A stretch of DNA of 12,332 bases from Butyricicoccus pullicaecorum (GCA_018366195.1 JAGZIN010000033.1:1-12332); one strand, 5' to 3'. Shown: positions 1 to 6,159, counted from the first letter of the stretch. Program-made: numbers and translations. The notes: generated from the sequence alone by a model not told the origin.

Positions 1-49
1 CATCCAATAAACCTAAATAGACTTCAATTATCCCTAAAAAAACCTTCAT
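1..49 (-). CDS. Possible start of a leftward gene, cut by the window edge
   Basis: On the minus strand an ATG at 49-47 opens a frame that stays open to the window edge (16 codons, starting MKVFLGIIEVYLGLLD). A purine-rich GAAGGA lies about 7 bases upstream of the ATG, and a plausible promoter lies further up (128-98). The visible residues are hydrophobic and match no family I recognise; they do not look like the start of an integrase. So short a frame could be chance. Only the start codon, ribosome binding site and promoter-like boxes support it. Confidence 0.3.
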   Translation of the reverse strand, partial: MKVFLGIIEVYLGLLD

Positions 50-97
50 AGACAATCCTTCTCTAAATAACCTTATGTTTTCTTAGTTTTATTACCC

Positions 98-128
98 AGT
101 ATCTTTTTTTAGCGTCCTCGACCGTCAA
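98..128 (-). promoter_or_regulatory. Possible leftward promoter
   Basis: On the minus strand TTGACG (128-123) is followed after 19 bases by GATACT (103-98). The -35 box matches the consensus at 5 of 6 positions and the -10 box at 4 of 6. The spacer is longer than the usual 17. It would start RNA near 91 and serve the partial leftward gene that begins at 49. Confidence 0.3.
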
Positions 129-161
129 TCTGTCCTGCCGGAGCAGGGGAACGGATTTTTT
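122..161 (+). terminator. Possible hairpin terminator beside the DUF3862-like gene
   Basis: Read rightward, CCTGC (134-138), loop CGGA and GCAGG (143-147) form an inner stem. CCGT (122-125) can pair with ACGG (151-154) as an outer stem, followed by a run of six T at 156-161. The interior mismatches make it imperfect. It lies just past the 3' end of the leftward gene at 160-585, but its T run faces right, so for that gene it would act only as a hairpin without a U tract. Confidence 0.25.
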
Positions 162-585
162 ATTCCAACCCAACTTGCGCTTTGGCAGATACGGTTCCGT
201 TTGTAAATGTTACATTTGCGTTAGATCCAGCGATGCCATTCCCGTACCATGTATATATTTTGATTGTATAATCATTCACGCCTGATTCAGCAGCTGAACT
301 GCCTGATGAACCTATGATTTCAACTACCTGATCATAAGTCATGCCATTCTGAATTTGATTGTATTCATCAAGTGTGATGTATTCTGCGTCATCTGATATG
401 CCAGATACTTGCTTCTGTACAGTATCATTCATTGTTGATACACTATAAATAGATCCGCCAATGATAAGCACGAAAGCAATTGCGCCTGCGAGGCACCCGT
501 GATGACCTTTTAGCGTCCGTTTGCATACAGGACATACTTTAGCTTTTTTGTCAATTTCACTTTGACAGAATTTACATTTTTTCAT
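160..585 (-). CDS. Zinc-ribbon, single-pass membrane protein with DUF3862-like domain
   Basis: The 141-residue product starts at the ATG at 585-583, chosen because GGGGAG lies about 8 bases upstream; the longer reading to 711 has no such site and begins with unconvincing sequence. Residues 4-21 carry two CxxC pairs (C4, C7, C18, C21), a zinc ribbon on the cytoplasmic side. Residues about 31-49 form one hydrophobic helix. Residues about 65-141 contain the YITLDEYNQIQNGMTYDQV pattern and end in a beta-rich stretch, as in DUF3862 and related BLIP/SmpA-like folds, presumably outside the cell. The gene is leftward and sits on the far side of the repressor, a usual place for genes expressed in the lysogen. 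A role in superinfection exclusion or host-surface change is an inference from position; the sequence does not show it. Confidence 0.82.
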   Translation of the reverse strand: MKKCKFCQSEIDKKAKVCPVCKRTLKGHHGCLAGAIAFVLIIGGSIYSVSTMNDTVQKQVSGISDDAEYITLDEYNQIQNGMTYDQVVEIIGSSGSSAAESGVNDYTIKIYTWYGNGIAGSNANVTFTNGTVSAKAQVGLE

Positions 586-609
586 ATTTTTAGTCTCCCC
601 TTTATCCTG

Positions 610-631
610 CTGTTGATAACAACAGTTTTTT
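610..631 (+). other. Short hairpin followed by a T run, in the leader of the leftward gene
   Basis: CTGTTG (610-615), loop ATAA, CAACAG (620-625) form a six-pair stem followed by six T (626-631). Rightward this looks like a weak intrinsic terminator, but nothing is known to be transcribed into it from the left. In the leftward transcript the same stem lies about 24 bases before the start codon of the 160-585 gene and could influence its leader. Only three of the six pairs are GC. Confidence 0.35.
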
Positions 632-673
632 GTACACAACTTTGTAGTAATGCACAAAAAGCTGGTGTTATGT

Positions 674-702
674 ATAATATGACTGTGATACGTATGGTTA
701 AA
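674..702 (-). promoter_or_regulatory. Possible promoter of the DUF3862-like gene
   Basis: On the minus strand TTTAAC (702-697), a 17-base spacer and TATTAT (679-674) give a good -10 box and a poor -35 box. Transcription would start near 667, leaving a leader of about 80 bases before the ATG at 585. It is back to back with the rightward promoter at 732-760. Confidence 0.4.
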
Positions 703-731
703 TATTAACAAAAGTTCATTGGTTTTGCGAA

Positions 732-760
732 TTGCAAATTACCACTTTTATATATATACT
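732..760 (+). promoter_or_regulatory. Rightward promoter of the small gene at 797-982
   Basis: TTGCAA (732-737), exactly 17 bases, then TATACT (755-760). Both boxes are close to the sigma-70/sigma-A consensus and the upstream DNA is AT-rich. RNA would start near 767, about 30 bases before the ATG at 797. Confidence 0.6.
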
Positions 761-796
761 AGGTGTATAAAAGAGATAAGAAGTGAGGGAAAACCA

Positions 797-982
797 ATGA
801 ACCATGAAAAAATGCAGGCAGAAACCGATGTAAGCGCAGAGAAAGAACAGCAAGAACTGTCTGCACAAGATAATATTGACACACTACTTACACGGATTAA
901 CCACACAAAAAATCCGAAGGCAATCTTGCAATCATTAACGATTATTAAACCATTCATCAAGCATAGCGATAACAATACTTAA
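797..982 (+). CDS. Small charged protein, convergent with the repressor gene
   Basis: This codes for 61 residues. The ATG at 797 is preceded by GTGAGGGA and a promoter, which is why it is preferred over the longer frame beginning at 719. The protein is hydrophilic, with a Glu/Gln-rich first half and a second half, about residues 28-55, predicted helical by eye (DNIDTLLTRINH, then KAILQSLTIIKPFIKH). There are no Cys motifs and no membrane segment. I do not recognise the family. Its last 48 bases overlap the end of the leftward repressor gene (935-1306) tail to tail, so its transcript would be antisense to the repressor mRNA unless it ends at once. Its own promoter, separate from the lytic operon, suggests expression in the lysogen. 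Confidence 0.6.
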   Translation: MNHEKMQAETDVSAEKEQQELSAQDNIDTLLTRINHTKNPKAILQSLTIIKPFIKHSDNNT

Positions 983-1306
983 AAATTTTAAGTCAGCGTC
1001 AGATAGGTTATTATCCTCATTTAGGTAACCTAATTTTTGGAGTACTTTGACAAGTTCTTCTCGTGTAACGAGTTCCTTTGAGTCTTTGACTGAATTAGGA
1101 GAATCTTCGGTCATTCCATTTAATCGCTCCAAGGATACACCAAGCCCTTTGTGTAGTTTGAAGGCTACATTAAGGGCTATTTTTTTTTGTTTGCGGTCTA
1201 TGATGCTTCTTACAGTTGAATCGGTTAAATCACACGCACGAGCAACATCAGGGATGGTCATTCCTTTTTCGTTCATGATTTCTGTAAGTACCGTGTAGAA
1301 GTCCAT
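935..1306 (-). CDS. CI-like XRE-family phage repressor, short form
   Basis: The 123-residue product starts at the ATG at 1306-1304, with GAAAGGA upstream. Residues about 5-63 form an HTH_3/XRE domain, with the recognition-helix region around ACDLTDSTVRSIID. The C-terminal part (about 80-123) is helical and ends in SDADLKFLSIVIAMLDEWF, a tail I associate with short clostridial phage repressors; it probably mediates dimerisation. No S24/LexA peptidase domain is present, so RecA-stimulated self-cleavage is not expected. It is leftward, divergent from the Cro-like gene, and its promoter overlaps an operator copy, which suggests autoregulation. No ImmA-type protease gene lies next to it. Control may instead come through the rightward regulators at 1451-2946. 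Confidence 0.85.
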   Translation of the reverse strand: MDFYTVLTEIMNEKGMTIPDVARACDLTDSTVRSIIDRKQKKIALNVAFKLHKGLGVSLERLNGMTEDSPNSVKDSKELVTREELVKVLQKLGYLNEDNNLSDADLKFLSIVIAMLDEWFNNR

Positions 1307-1330
1307 AAATTCAACATCCTTTCTGTCTAT

Positions 1331-1359
1331 ACAATAGCATATATTTTCACGCATTGCAA
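1331..1359 (-). promoter_or_regulatory. Repressor (PRM-like) promoter
   Basis: On the minus strand TTGCAA (1359-1354), 17 bases, then TATTGT (1336-1331). RNA would begin near 1324, close to the repressor start codon at 1306. The left operator copy (1348-1360) covers the -35 box, so bound repressor would be expected to limit its own expression. Confidence 0.6.
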
Positions 1360-1434
1360 GATTTTTTTTGAAAATAATGCTTGATATTTCACGCAATGCG
1401 TGTTAGTGTATAGACATAAACAACGCAATGCGTG
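1348..1434. promoter_or_regulatory. Phage operator array, three copies of CACGCAATGCGTG
   Basis: The copies are CACGCATTGCAAG (1348-1360, right half decayed), CACGCAATGCGTG (1390-1402, a dyad around a central A) and AACGCAATGCGTG (1422-1434). Starts are 42 and 32 bases apart, near four and three helical turns, so dimers would sit on one face of the DNA. The left copy overlaps the repressor promoter, the middle one lies in the spacer of the rightward promoter, and the right one lies just after its start point. This is the layout expected for a CI/Cro switch. The sites are assigned to the neighbouring repressor and Cro-like protein by position. Confidence 0.8.
1381..1409 (+). promoter_or_regulatory. 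Rightward early (PR-like) promoter
   Basis: TTGATA (1381-1386), 17 bases, then TAGTGT (1404-1409). The -10 box is weak. However, the DNA around it (TGTATAGACA) is shared with the matching part of the leftward promoter, so the two align well. The middle operator fills the spacer. It would drive the rightward genes from 1451 onward. Confidence 0.5.
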
Positions 1435-1450
1435 ATTGGGAGGTGATTGT

Positions 1451-1675
1451 ATGGCACGTAATCGCATCATATATGATAATCTGCGCGCAGAAATGGCGAG
1501 AAAGAATATCGTAATTTGCGATATGTCGAAGCAGATTGGCATGAATCGGGATACACTGTCCCGGAAGTTGGCTGGAAAAGCTCCGCTATATCTGGATGAA
1601 GCATTTCGAATTCAAAAGATGTTTTTTCCTGATGTTGATATCATGAACTTGTTTAATAAAAGTTCTGCATCGTAA
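1451..1675 (+). CDS. Cro-like small HTH regulator
   Basis: This codes for 74 residues. The ATG at 1451 has GGGAGGTGA about 5 bases upstream, so it is chosen over the in-frame ATG at 1436, which would place the start over the operator. The product is essentially one XRE-like fold: ICDMSKQIG and MNRDTLSRKL (about 22-40) look like the HTH pair, and YLDEAFRIQKMFF is a following helix. It is the first gene of the rightward operon and lies directly behind the operators. Position and size fit a Cro protein that shuts off the repressor promoter after induction. It is about 60% of the repressor's length and not obviously a copy of it. Confidence 0.75.
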   Translation: MARNRIIYDNLRAEMARKNIVICDMSKQIGMNRDTLSRKLAGKAPLYLDEAFRIQKMFFPDVDIMNLFNKSSAS

Positions 1676-1691
1676 GAAAGGGGTAAAATTT

Positions 1692-2462
1692 ATGAACCAA
1701 CTAACGATTTTGACCCAAGGCAACCAGCAGGTTGTAGATAGCCGTGAAGTGGCTGAGATGGTGGGTAAGCAGCATAAAGATTTAATGCGAAGCATTCGCG
1801 AGTATAGCACCACAATCGAAAAATCCACTGAGCGCAATTTTGCGCTGAGTGATTTCTTCCTTGAATCCAGTTACAAAGACAGCACAGGACGTGAACTTCC
1901 TTGCTACCTGCTCACCAGAAAGGGGTGCGACATGGTAGCAAACAAGATGACAGGGGAAAAGGGAGTGCTGTTCACCGCTGCGTATGTGACTGCCTTTGAA
2001 CAGATGCGGGAGCATATTCAGCAAGCCGAAACGAGCGAAATTGAGCAGCGGAAAGCAGAAGCCCAATTACTTGGCGCAAAAGCACAAGTGGCAGATCAAC
2101 TCATAAAAATATGGGAGAGTGCTGGCGTTGCACAATCAGAGCAGCTGCTGCGGATTAGTGAATTCTATGGGCTGACAGCTCCAAAACAGATGTCATCACC
2201 GCGCATATATAATGCGGCAATGGTCGCACTGGACCTTGGATTGTACACGGATACAGGAGACCCACATGCTGCTGTTGTGGACGCTGTTGTTGATGCGCTG
2301 ATATCGAATCCCAAATTGGTTGCAGACTATGATGAAGATGGAAGGTTGTACCCTATTGAAATAGAACGCGAGATTGATACATACCTACGCAAAAACCATT
2401 ATCCGCCTATTATCTGTCTCAACGGGAGAACATTTTATATCTCATACAAGTATCATGCATAG
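1692..2462 (+). CDS. Rha-domain phage antirepressor or regulatory protein
   Basis: The 256-residue product starts at the ATG at 1692, with GAAAGGGG upstream. Residues about 12-107 match the Rha family: VVDSREVAEMVGKQHKDLMR near the start, then DSTGRELPCYLLTRKGCDMV and the closing TGEKGVLFTAAYVTAFEQM. Residues 110-150 are Glu/Gln/Ala-rich and may be a coiled linker. The last 100 residues (SPRIYNAAMVALDLGLYTDT onward) are not a standard ANT or KilA domain that I recognise. Rha-type proteins modulate lysogeny or virion yield in several phages. With a repressor that lacks a peptidase domain, this gene is the natural candidate for relieving repression, but that is an inference. Confidence 0.8.
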   Translation: MNQLTILTQGNQQVVDSREVAEMVGKQHKDLMRSIREYSTTIEKSTERNFALSDFFLESSYKDSTGRELPCYLLTRKGCDMVANKMTGEKGVLFTAAYVTAFEQMREHIQQAETSEIEQRKAEAQLLGAKAQVADQLIKIWESAGVAQSEQLLRISEFYGLTAPKQMSSPRIYNAAMVALDLGLYTDTGDPHAAVVDAVVDALISNPKLVADYDEDGRLYPIEIEREIDTYLRKNHYPPIICLNGRTFYISYKYHA

Positions 2463-2508
2463 GCACTTGGGATACCTGTTTCTGGATCGTGAAAGGAGGT
2501 CGGAGCAA

Positions 2509-2946
2509 ATGAAAACTTTTGCAGAGCGATTAAAGTACGCAATGGATCATAGTAATATGAGCCAAACGATTCTTGCTGAGAAGTCGGGTGCTTCCAAAGC
2601 TGCAATCAGTCAGTATCTTGCAGGGAGAAATACTCCCAATTGGGAGCGAATCAAAGTGTTGGCAAATGTCACAGGTGTGACTGCGGACTTTTTAATGGGA
2701 TATGAAGAAGCAACACCAGATCATGAAGCATTCATTCCGGTAAAAAAGATTAGCACCAAAACTGCTGCACGGTGCATGGGAAAGTCAGAGCAGTTTGTAC
2801 GAGCTGGTCTCCAACGTGGGATACTGCCTTTTGGAAATGCGGTTCATGGCACAGGTGCACGATGGAATTACTATATAAATCCTATGAGATTCAAAGAATA
2901 TGTAGGCAGTGCTGTGTTCAATCAATTTTTTGGTATAACACCATGA
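2509..2946 (+). CDS. XRE regulator with a second, excisionase-like DNA-binding region
   Basis: This codes for 145 residues. The ATG at 2509 follows a very strong AAAGGAGGT, which decides the start within a longer open frame. Residues 1-65 form an HTH_3 domain with MSQTILAEKSG and ASKAAISQYLAGR as the helix pair. Residues about 80-132 (ISTKTAARCMGKSEQFVRAG, then a wing-like segment and KEYVG) resemble the MerR/excisionase winged-helix pattern. It could therefore be a transcription regulator, or a protein that bends DNA in excision or replication. It follows the Rha gene by 46 bases, and its TGA overlaps the ATG of the next reading frame as ATGA. Confidence 0.75.
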   Translation: MKTFAERLKYAMDHSNMSQTILAEKSGASKAAISQYLAGRNTPNWERIKVLANVTGVTADFLMGYEEATPDHEAFIPVKKISTKTAARCMGKSEQFVRAGLQRGILPFGNAVHGTGARWNYYINPMRFKEYVGSAVFNQFFGITP

Positions 2947-3196
2947 ATAAGCAGAAGCCAAACAGGCGGAAGCTCGCTTCGAAAAGGCAAAGAATCTGGT
3001 GGCTATGCGTGTCAACCTGTTCTTCGAAGAAGTACAGGCACAGATTTGCACGCTGGAAGCTGCACTGGCTGCACTCTCCGCAGAACAGCCCGAGGTGGGT
3101 GCGAAGTTCCGCACGGCAGTTCATCAGTATTTCGCACTGCATAGTCAGTCGCAAGCAAATTATCATCACAAAGAGAAAGGAAAAAGCAATGGTTGA
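2943..3196 (+). pseudogene. Small coiled-coil-like phage protein, frame broken near its start
   Basis: The ATG at 2943 overlaps the preceding stop as ATGA, the usual coupling in this operon, but its own frame soon turns into unlikely Arg/Trp-rich sequence. The convincing frame begins at 2951, just after a TAA at 2948. It reads EAKQAEARFEKAKNLVAMRV and then helical Ala/Glu/Leu-rich sequence, to the TGA at 3194-3196. One extra base between about 2952 and 2957 would join the two into 84 residues. Otherwise translation would have to begin at the GTG at 2999 (65 residues), with only AAAAGG 11 bases upstream. The protein has no motif I recognise. Its end overlaps the next gene by 8 bases. The alternatives are real mutation, a base missed in sequencing, or a -1 slip. 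Confidence 0.6.
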
Positions 3197-3380
3197 TGTA
3201 AGAACAGGGTGCCCCGATCCACCATTGGATCCGCCAGAATACAAAGGTACTGTGATAGATGTTTGCCAAGAATGTGGTGAAAATATCTATCGAAATGACG
3301 GATATTATGATTTTGAAGGTGCTTTTGTATGTGAATTTTGCAGAGATGATTACCTTAGAAAATGTCATAAAACGCCATGA
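3189..3380 (+). CDS. Small zinc-ribbon phage protein
   Basis: This codes for 63 residues from the ATG at 3189, with AAAGGA about 7 bases upstream. Two CxxC pairs, C26/C29 (CQECG) and C48/C51 (CEFC), are separated by an aromatic stretch (NDGYYDFEGAFV), giving a single treble-clef or ribbon-like zinc site. The N-terminus is Pro/Asp-rich (CPDPPLDPPEYKG). Proteins of this look occur in early regions of clostridial phages with no known function. DNA or RNA contact is possible but not shown. Confidence 0.7.
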   Translation: MVDVRTGCPDPPLDPPEYKGTVIDVCQECGENIYRNDGYYDFEGAFVCEFCRDDYLRKCHKTP

Positions 3381-3423
3381 CAATGTAGGGCAAATCGTGA
3401 ATGAACAGAACAGAGGTATAAGA

Positions 3424-3924
3424 ATGAAATTATATGATATCGCAGATACATACCGCCGGCTTATGGACTGTATGCAGATTGATCCTGAAACTGGGGAAAT
3501 CAGCACACCAGAAGTATTGGATGCGTTGGATGCACAGGATGCAGCATTTGATGTGAAAGCAGAAGCGGTTGCGTGCTATATTAAGGAGTTGCGTGCAGAC
3601 GTGAAAGCACTGAAGGAAGAAGAAGACATGCTGAAAGCGCGTAGATACACGACAGATCGCAAGGCAGATTCACTTTCACAGTATCTAGCAGATTGCATGA
3701 TGCAGATTGGCAAGGAAAAGGTGCAAACACCGCGCTGCGCCCTGTCTTTCCGGAAAAATTCTCAAGTACAAGTAACAGACCTTGATCTGCTTGTAAACCA
3801 TGAGGAATTTATGCGGGTAAAGACTCCTGAGCCTGATAAGACCGCAATCAAAGCTGCACTGAAAAATGGACGCATTGTTCCAGGTGCAGAGTTGATCACA
3901 ACACATAATTTGCAAATTAAATAA
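3424..3924 (+). CDS. Siphovirus Gp157-like protein
   Basis: The 166-residue product begins MKLYDIADTYRRLMD, the characteristic opening of the Gp157 family. The start is the ATG at 3424, with AGAGG upstream; an in-frame ATG about 21 bases earlier would add only a few residues. Residues about 38-80 are a highly charged helix likely to form a coiled coil. TTDRKADSLSQYLADCMMQIGKEKVQTP and the closing VPGAELITTHNLQIK also fit the family. Gp157 has been linked with phage resistance in Streptococcus thermophilus, but its molecular role is unknown. It commonly sits just upstream of a RecA-like ATPase and helicase, as here, suggesting a part in early DNA metabolism. Confidence 0.85.
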   Translation: MKLYDIADTYRRLMDCMQIDPETGEISTPEVLDALDAQDAAFDVKAEAVACYIKELRADVKALKEEEDMLKARRYTTDRKADSLSQYLADCMMQIGKEKVQTPRCALSFRKNSQVQVTDLDLLVNHEEFMRVKTPEPDKTAIKAALKNGRIVPGAELITTHNLQIK

Positions 3925-3937
3925 GGAGGATTTTTCC

Positions 3938-4819
3938 ATGTTGTTTACAGAGGCAACGCGAGAGAAATCAAAGTTGCGCATTGCATTAACGGGTGCATCA
4001 GGGGCGGGGAAGTCCTTATCCAGTATTTATCTTGCTTATGGTGTAACCGGAGACTGGTCTAAGATTGCTATTATAGACACGGAGCACGGACGCGCGAAGT
4101 TTTACGCTGAGCGGTCAGACCTTGAAACCGGTAATTTCTACCATGCAGCGCTTAACCCGCCTTTTTCACCCGATAAGTATAAGAAATATGTAGCAGAAGC
4201 CGCGCAGCTTGTTGGGGAAGATGGGGTCGTGATTATTGACAGCTTATCCCACGCATGGGAAGGGGAAGGCGGCGTGCTCGATATCAAAGAGGATATTGCA
4301 GCGCGTCCCAATGTCAATAGCTACACAGCATGGAACGAAGCCGGACGCATACAAAACAGTCTCATTAACACGATTTTGTCTGCGAACTGTCACACAATCG
4401 TTACCATGAGAGCAAAAACAAAATATGTGCTCGAAGAAAATGAACGGGGGAGGATGCAGCCCGTAAAATTGGGACTGGAGCCCATTCAGCGTGAAAACAC
4501 TGAGTATGAATTTGACATTGTTTTCTGGTTGAATCGCGCTGATCATGTAGCATATACCAGCAAGGACACTACTTTCTTGGATAAGTATGGCGCAGTCATC
4601 ACGCCAGAACTAGGTCAGCAGCTAAGAGCGTGGATAGACGAAGGGCAAGAGCCTCTCAGATGTGAAGAATGTCATGCAGTCTTAAAGCCCACACCTAGTA
4701 AAACAGTTGCAGAACTGGCACAAGGAACGAAAGAACGTTCTGGAAAAATCATGTGCAAAATTTGCTATAACGCATGGGACGCAGAACAAAAGAAGGTGAC
4801 AGAATCATGTCAGAACTAA
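3938..4819 (+). CDS. P-loop (AAA_24 / Sak4-like) ATPase with C-terminal zinc ribbon
   Basis: The 293-residue product starts at the ATG at 3938, behind AAGGAGG. The Walker A motif GASGAGKS is at 19-26, DTEHGRAKFYA follows at 47-57, and the Walker B motif VVIIDSLSH is at 97-105. The order and spacing fit the RecA-like phage NTPases often called Sak4 or AAA_24, which support single-strand annealing recombination or replication. The catalytic core ends near residue 235. Four Cys (C242, C245, C273, C276) then form a zinc ribbon not needed by the ATPase fold, perhaps for DNA or partner contact. The stop overlaps the helicase start by 13 bases. No separate RecT/Erf annealing protein is seen. Confidence 0.85.
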   Translation: MLFTEATREKSKLRIALTGASGAGKSLSSIYLAYGVTGDWSKIAIIDTEHGRAKFYAERSDLETGNFYHAALNPPFSPDKYKKYVAEAAQLVGEDGVVIIDSLSHAWEGEGGVLDIKEDIAARPNVNSYTAWNEAGRIQNSLINTILSANCHTIVTMRAKTKYVLEENERGRMQPVKLGLEPIQRENTEYEFDIVFWLNRADHVAYTSKDTTFLDKYGAVITPELGQQLRAWIDEGQEPLRCEECHAVLKPTPSKTVAELAQGTKERSGKIMCKICYNAWDAEQKKVTESCQN

Positions 4820-6159
4820 GACCATATCAAATGCAGCTTCTGGAGGAGGTAAGGCAGTCATACCGAGAGGGCGCGCGCCGCCCATGCATTGTTCTTCCGT
4901 GCGGCGGGGGGAAGTCATGTATTACAGCAGAAGTTGCAAAATGCGCAACGGATAAAGGCAACAGAGTATTATTTTTGGTACACAGAAAAGAACTTGTTGA
5001 GCAGATTATACAGACGTTTTATAACTGGGGTGTCGATTTGGCTTTGTGCCGTGTCATGATGGTGCAGACCGCTTGCAGACGCATAAAGCGCCTGAAGCCG
5101 CCGCGTTTAATCATCACGGACGAAAACCACCATTGTTTGGCGTCCAGTTACCGTAAGATCTATGACGCTTTCCCCGATGCGCAATGTTTAGGCGTGACTG
5201 CAACCCCTGTAAGGCTCAACGGCGGCGGGCTGGGAGATGTAAACGACCGTCTAGTGCTGGGTGTGTCGGCTAAATGGTTGATTGCAAATAATTACCTTGC
5301 TCCATACGAGTATTACGCGCCTACAGCCGAGAATTTATCTGATATCCATATAAAGCGCGGTGAATTTGACGCAGGAGAAGCCGAGGAACGGTTAAATACT
5401 GCCACAATTCGTGGCGATGTGATTAAGCACTATAACCGTCTGGCGGCAGGGAAAAAGGCAATTTGTTATTGCACTACAGTGGCGCACTCTAAGGAAATGG
5501 CAGAACGCTTTTGTGATTCTGGAATTCCGGCAGCACATATTGACGGCAGTACAGACAAGTACACACGAGATAAAATCATTGCGCAATTTCGAGCCGGAAC
5601 AATCAGAATTTTATGTAATGTTGATTTGATTTCCGAGGGGTTTGACGTTCCAGACTGCGCTTGCGCTATCCTTTTGCGTCCGACACAATCCTTGACACTT
5701 TTTATTCAGCAGTCTATGCGTGCCATGCGGTATCAGCCGGGGAAGACCGCAATCATCATTGATCATGTGGGAAATTATACGCGCTTTGGTATGCCAGATG
5801 ATGATCGCGAGTGGACGCTGGAAACAGCGCCAAGGAAAAAGAAGATGGTGGCAGATAAAGAAAAGGTGCGTCAATGTCCAGAATGTTTTTTTACTTTCCC
5901 AGCGGCGCCTGTGTGTCCTAAGTGTGGATACAAACGTCCCGAAGTGCAAAGAAACGTCGAGGAAGATAAAACCACAAATCTGGAACTGATACGCGGGTTC
6001 ACCGTAGACACAAAAACCATTGAGGATTGCCATACCTATGCTGACCTTGTCAATTACGCACAAACACACGGTTACAAGCGCGGGTGGGCGTACTATCAAG
6101 CAAAACAAAGGGGGTTACTGGCATGGCCGAGCATGAACTACAAAATCAGATCCGTGTAG
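4807..6159 (+). CDS. SF2 (DEAD/DEAH-like) phage helicase
   Basis: This codes for 450 residues. The ATG at 4807 has AAGGTGA six bases upstream and overlaps the ATPase gene. The motifs are in order: a Q-motif-like RPYQ (5-8), Walker A PCGGGKS (31-37), motif II DENH (105-108), motif III TAT (131-133), then helicase C with LISEGFDVP (274-282) and motif VI QQSMRAMRYQPGK (301-313). In motif VI the usual GR pair is MR. A zinc ribbon (C357, C360, C370, C373) and a small C-terminal domain follow. Such helicases unwind or remodel DNA at phage replication forks. The neighbouring nuclease suggests replication or recombination rather than transcription. Confidence 0.9.
   Translation: MSELRPYQMQLLEEVRQSYREGARRPCIVLPCGGGKSCITAEVAKCATDKGNRVLFLVHRKELVEQIIQTFYNWGVDLALCRVMMVQTACRRIKRLKPPRLIITDENHHCLASSYRKIYDAFPDAQCLGVTATPVRLNGGGLGDVNDRLVLGVSAKWLIANNYLAPYEYYAPTAENLSDIHIKRGEFDAGEAEERLNTATIRGDVIKHYNRLAAGKKAICYCTTVAHSKEMAERFCDSGIPAAHIDGSTDKYTRDKIIAQFRAGTIRILCNVDLISEGFDVPDCACAILLRPTQSLTLFIQQSMRAMRYQPGKTAIIIDHVGNYTRFGMPDDDREWTLETAPRKKKMVADKEKVRQCPECFFTFPAAPVCPKCGYKRPEVQRNVEEDKTTNLELIRGFTVDTKTIEDCHTYADLVNYAQTHGYKRGWAYYQAKQRGLLAWPSMNYKIRSV

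Noticed and set aside
1..120. Loose repeats (ATAGAC with CTAAATAA-like ends), considered as an attachment site
   Set aside because: The similarity is short and imperfect, there is no tRNA end or second copy in the window, and a possible coding start overlaps it.
977..993. Perfect dyad ACTTAAAA-A-TTTTAAGT at the end of the small gene, considered as a terminator
   Set aside because: It has only two GC pairs and no T run beyond the stem, and it lies within the repressor coding sequence, so stable termination is unlikely.
1436..1450. Upstream in-frame ATG at 1436 as the start of the Cro-like gene
   Set aside because: The ATG at 1451 has an ideal GGGAGGTGA at the right distance; 1436 has none and would abut the right-hand operator.
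3012..3506. 164-codon minus-strand open frame across the zinc-ribbon and Gp157-like genes
   Set aside because: The plus strand here has recognised families with ribosome sites. The minus frame has no motif and no start signal.
5611..6108. 165-codon open frame on the minus strand inside the helicase gene
   Set aside because: It lies wholly opposite a gene with clear helicase motifs, has no convincing ribosome site, and is rich in Cys, His and Phe in a way typical of antisense frames.
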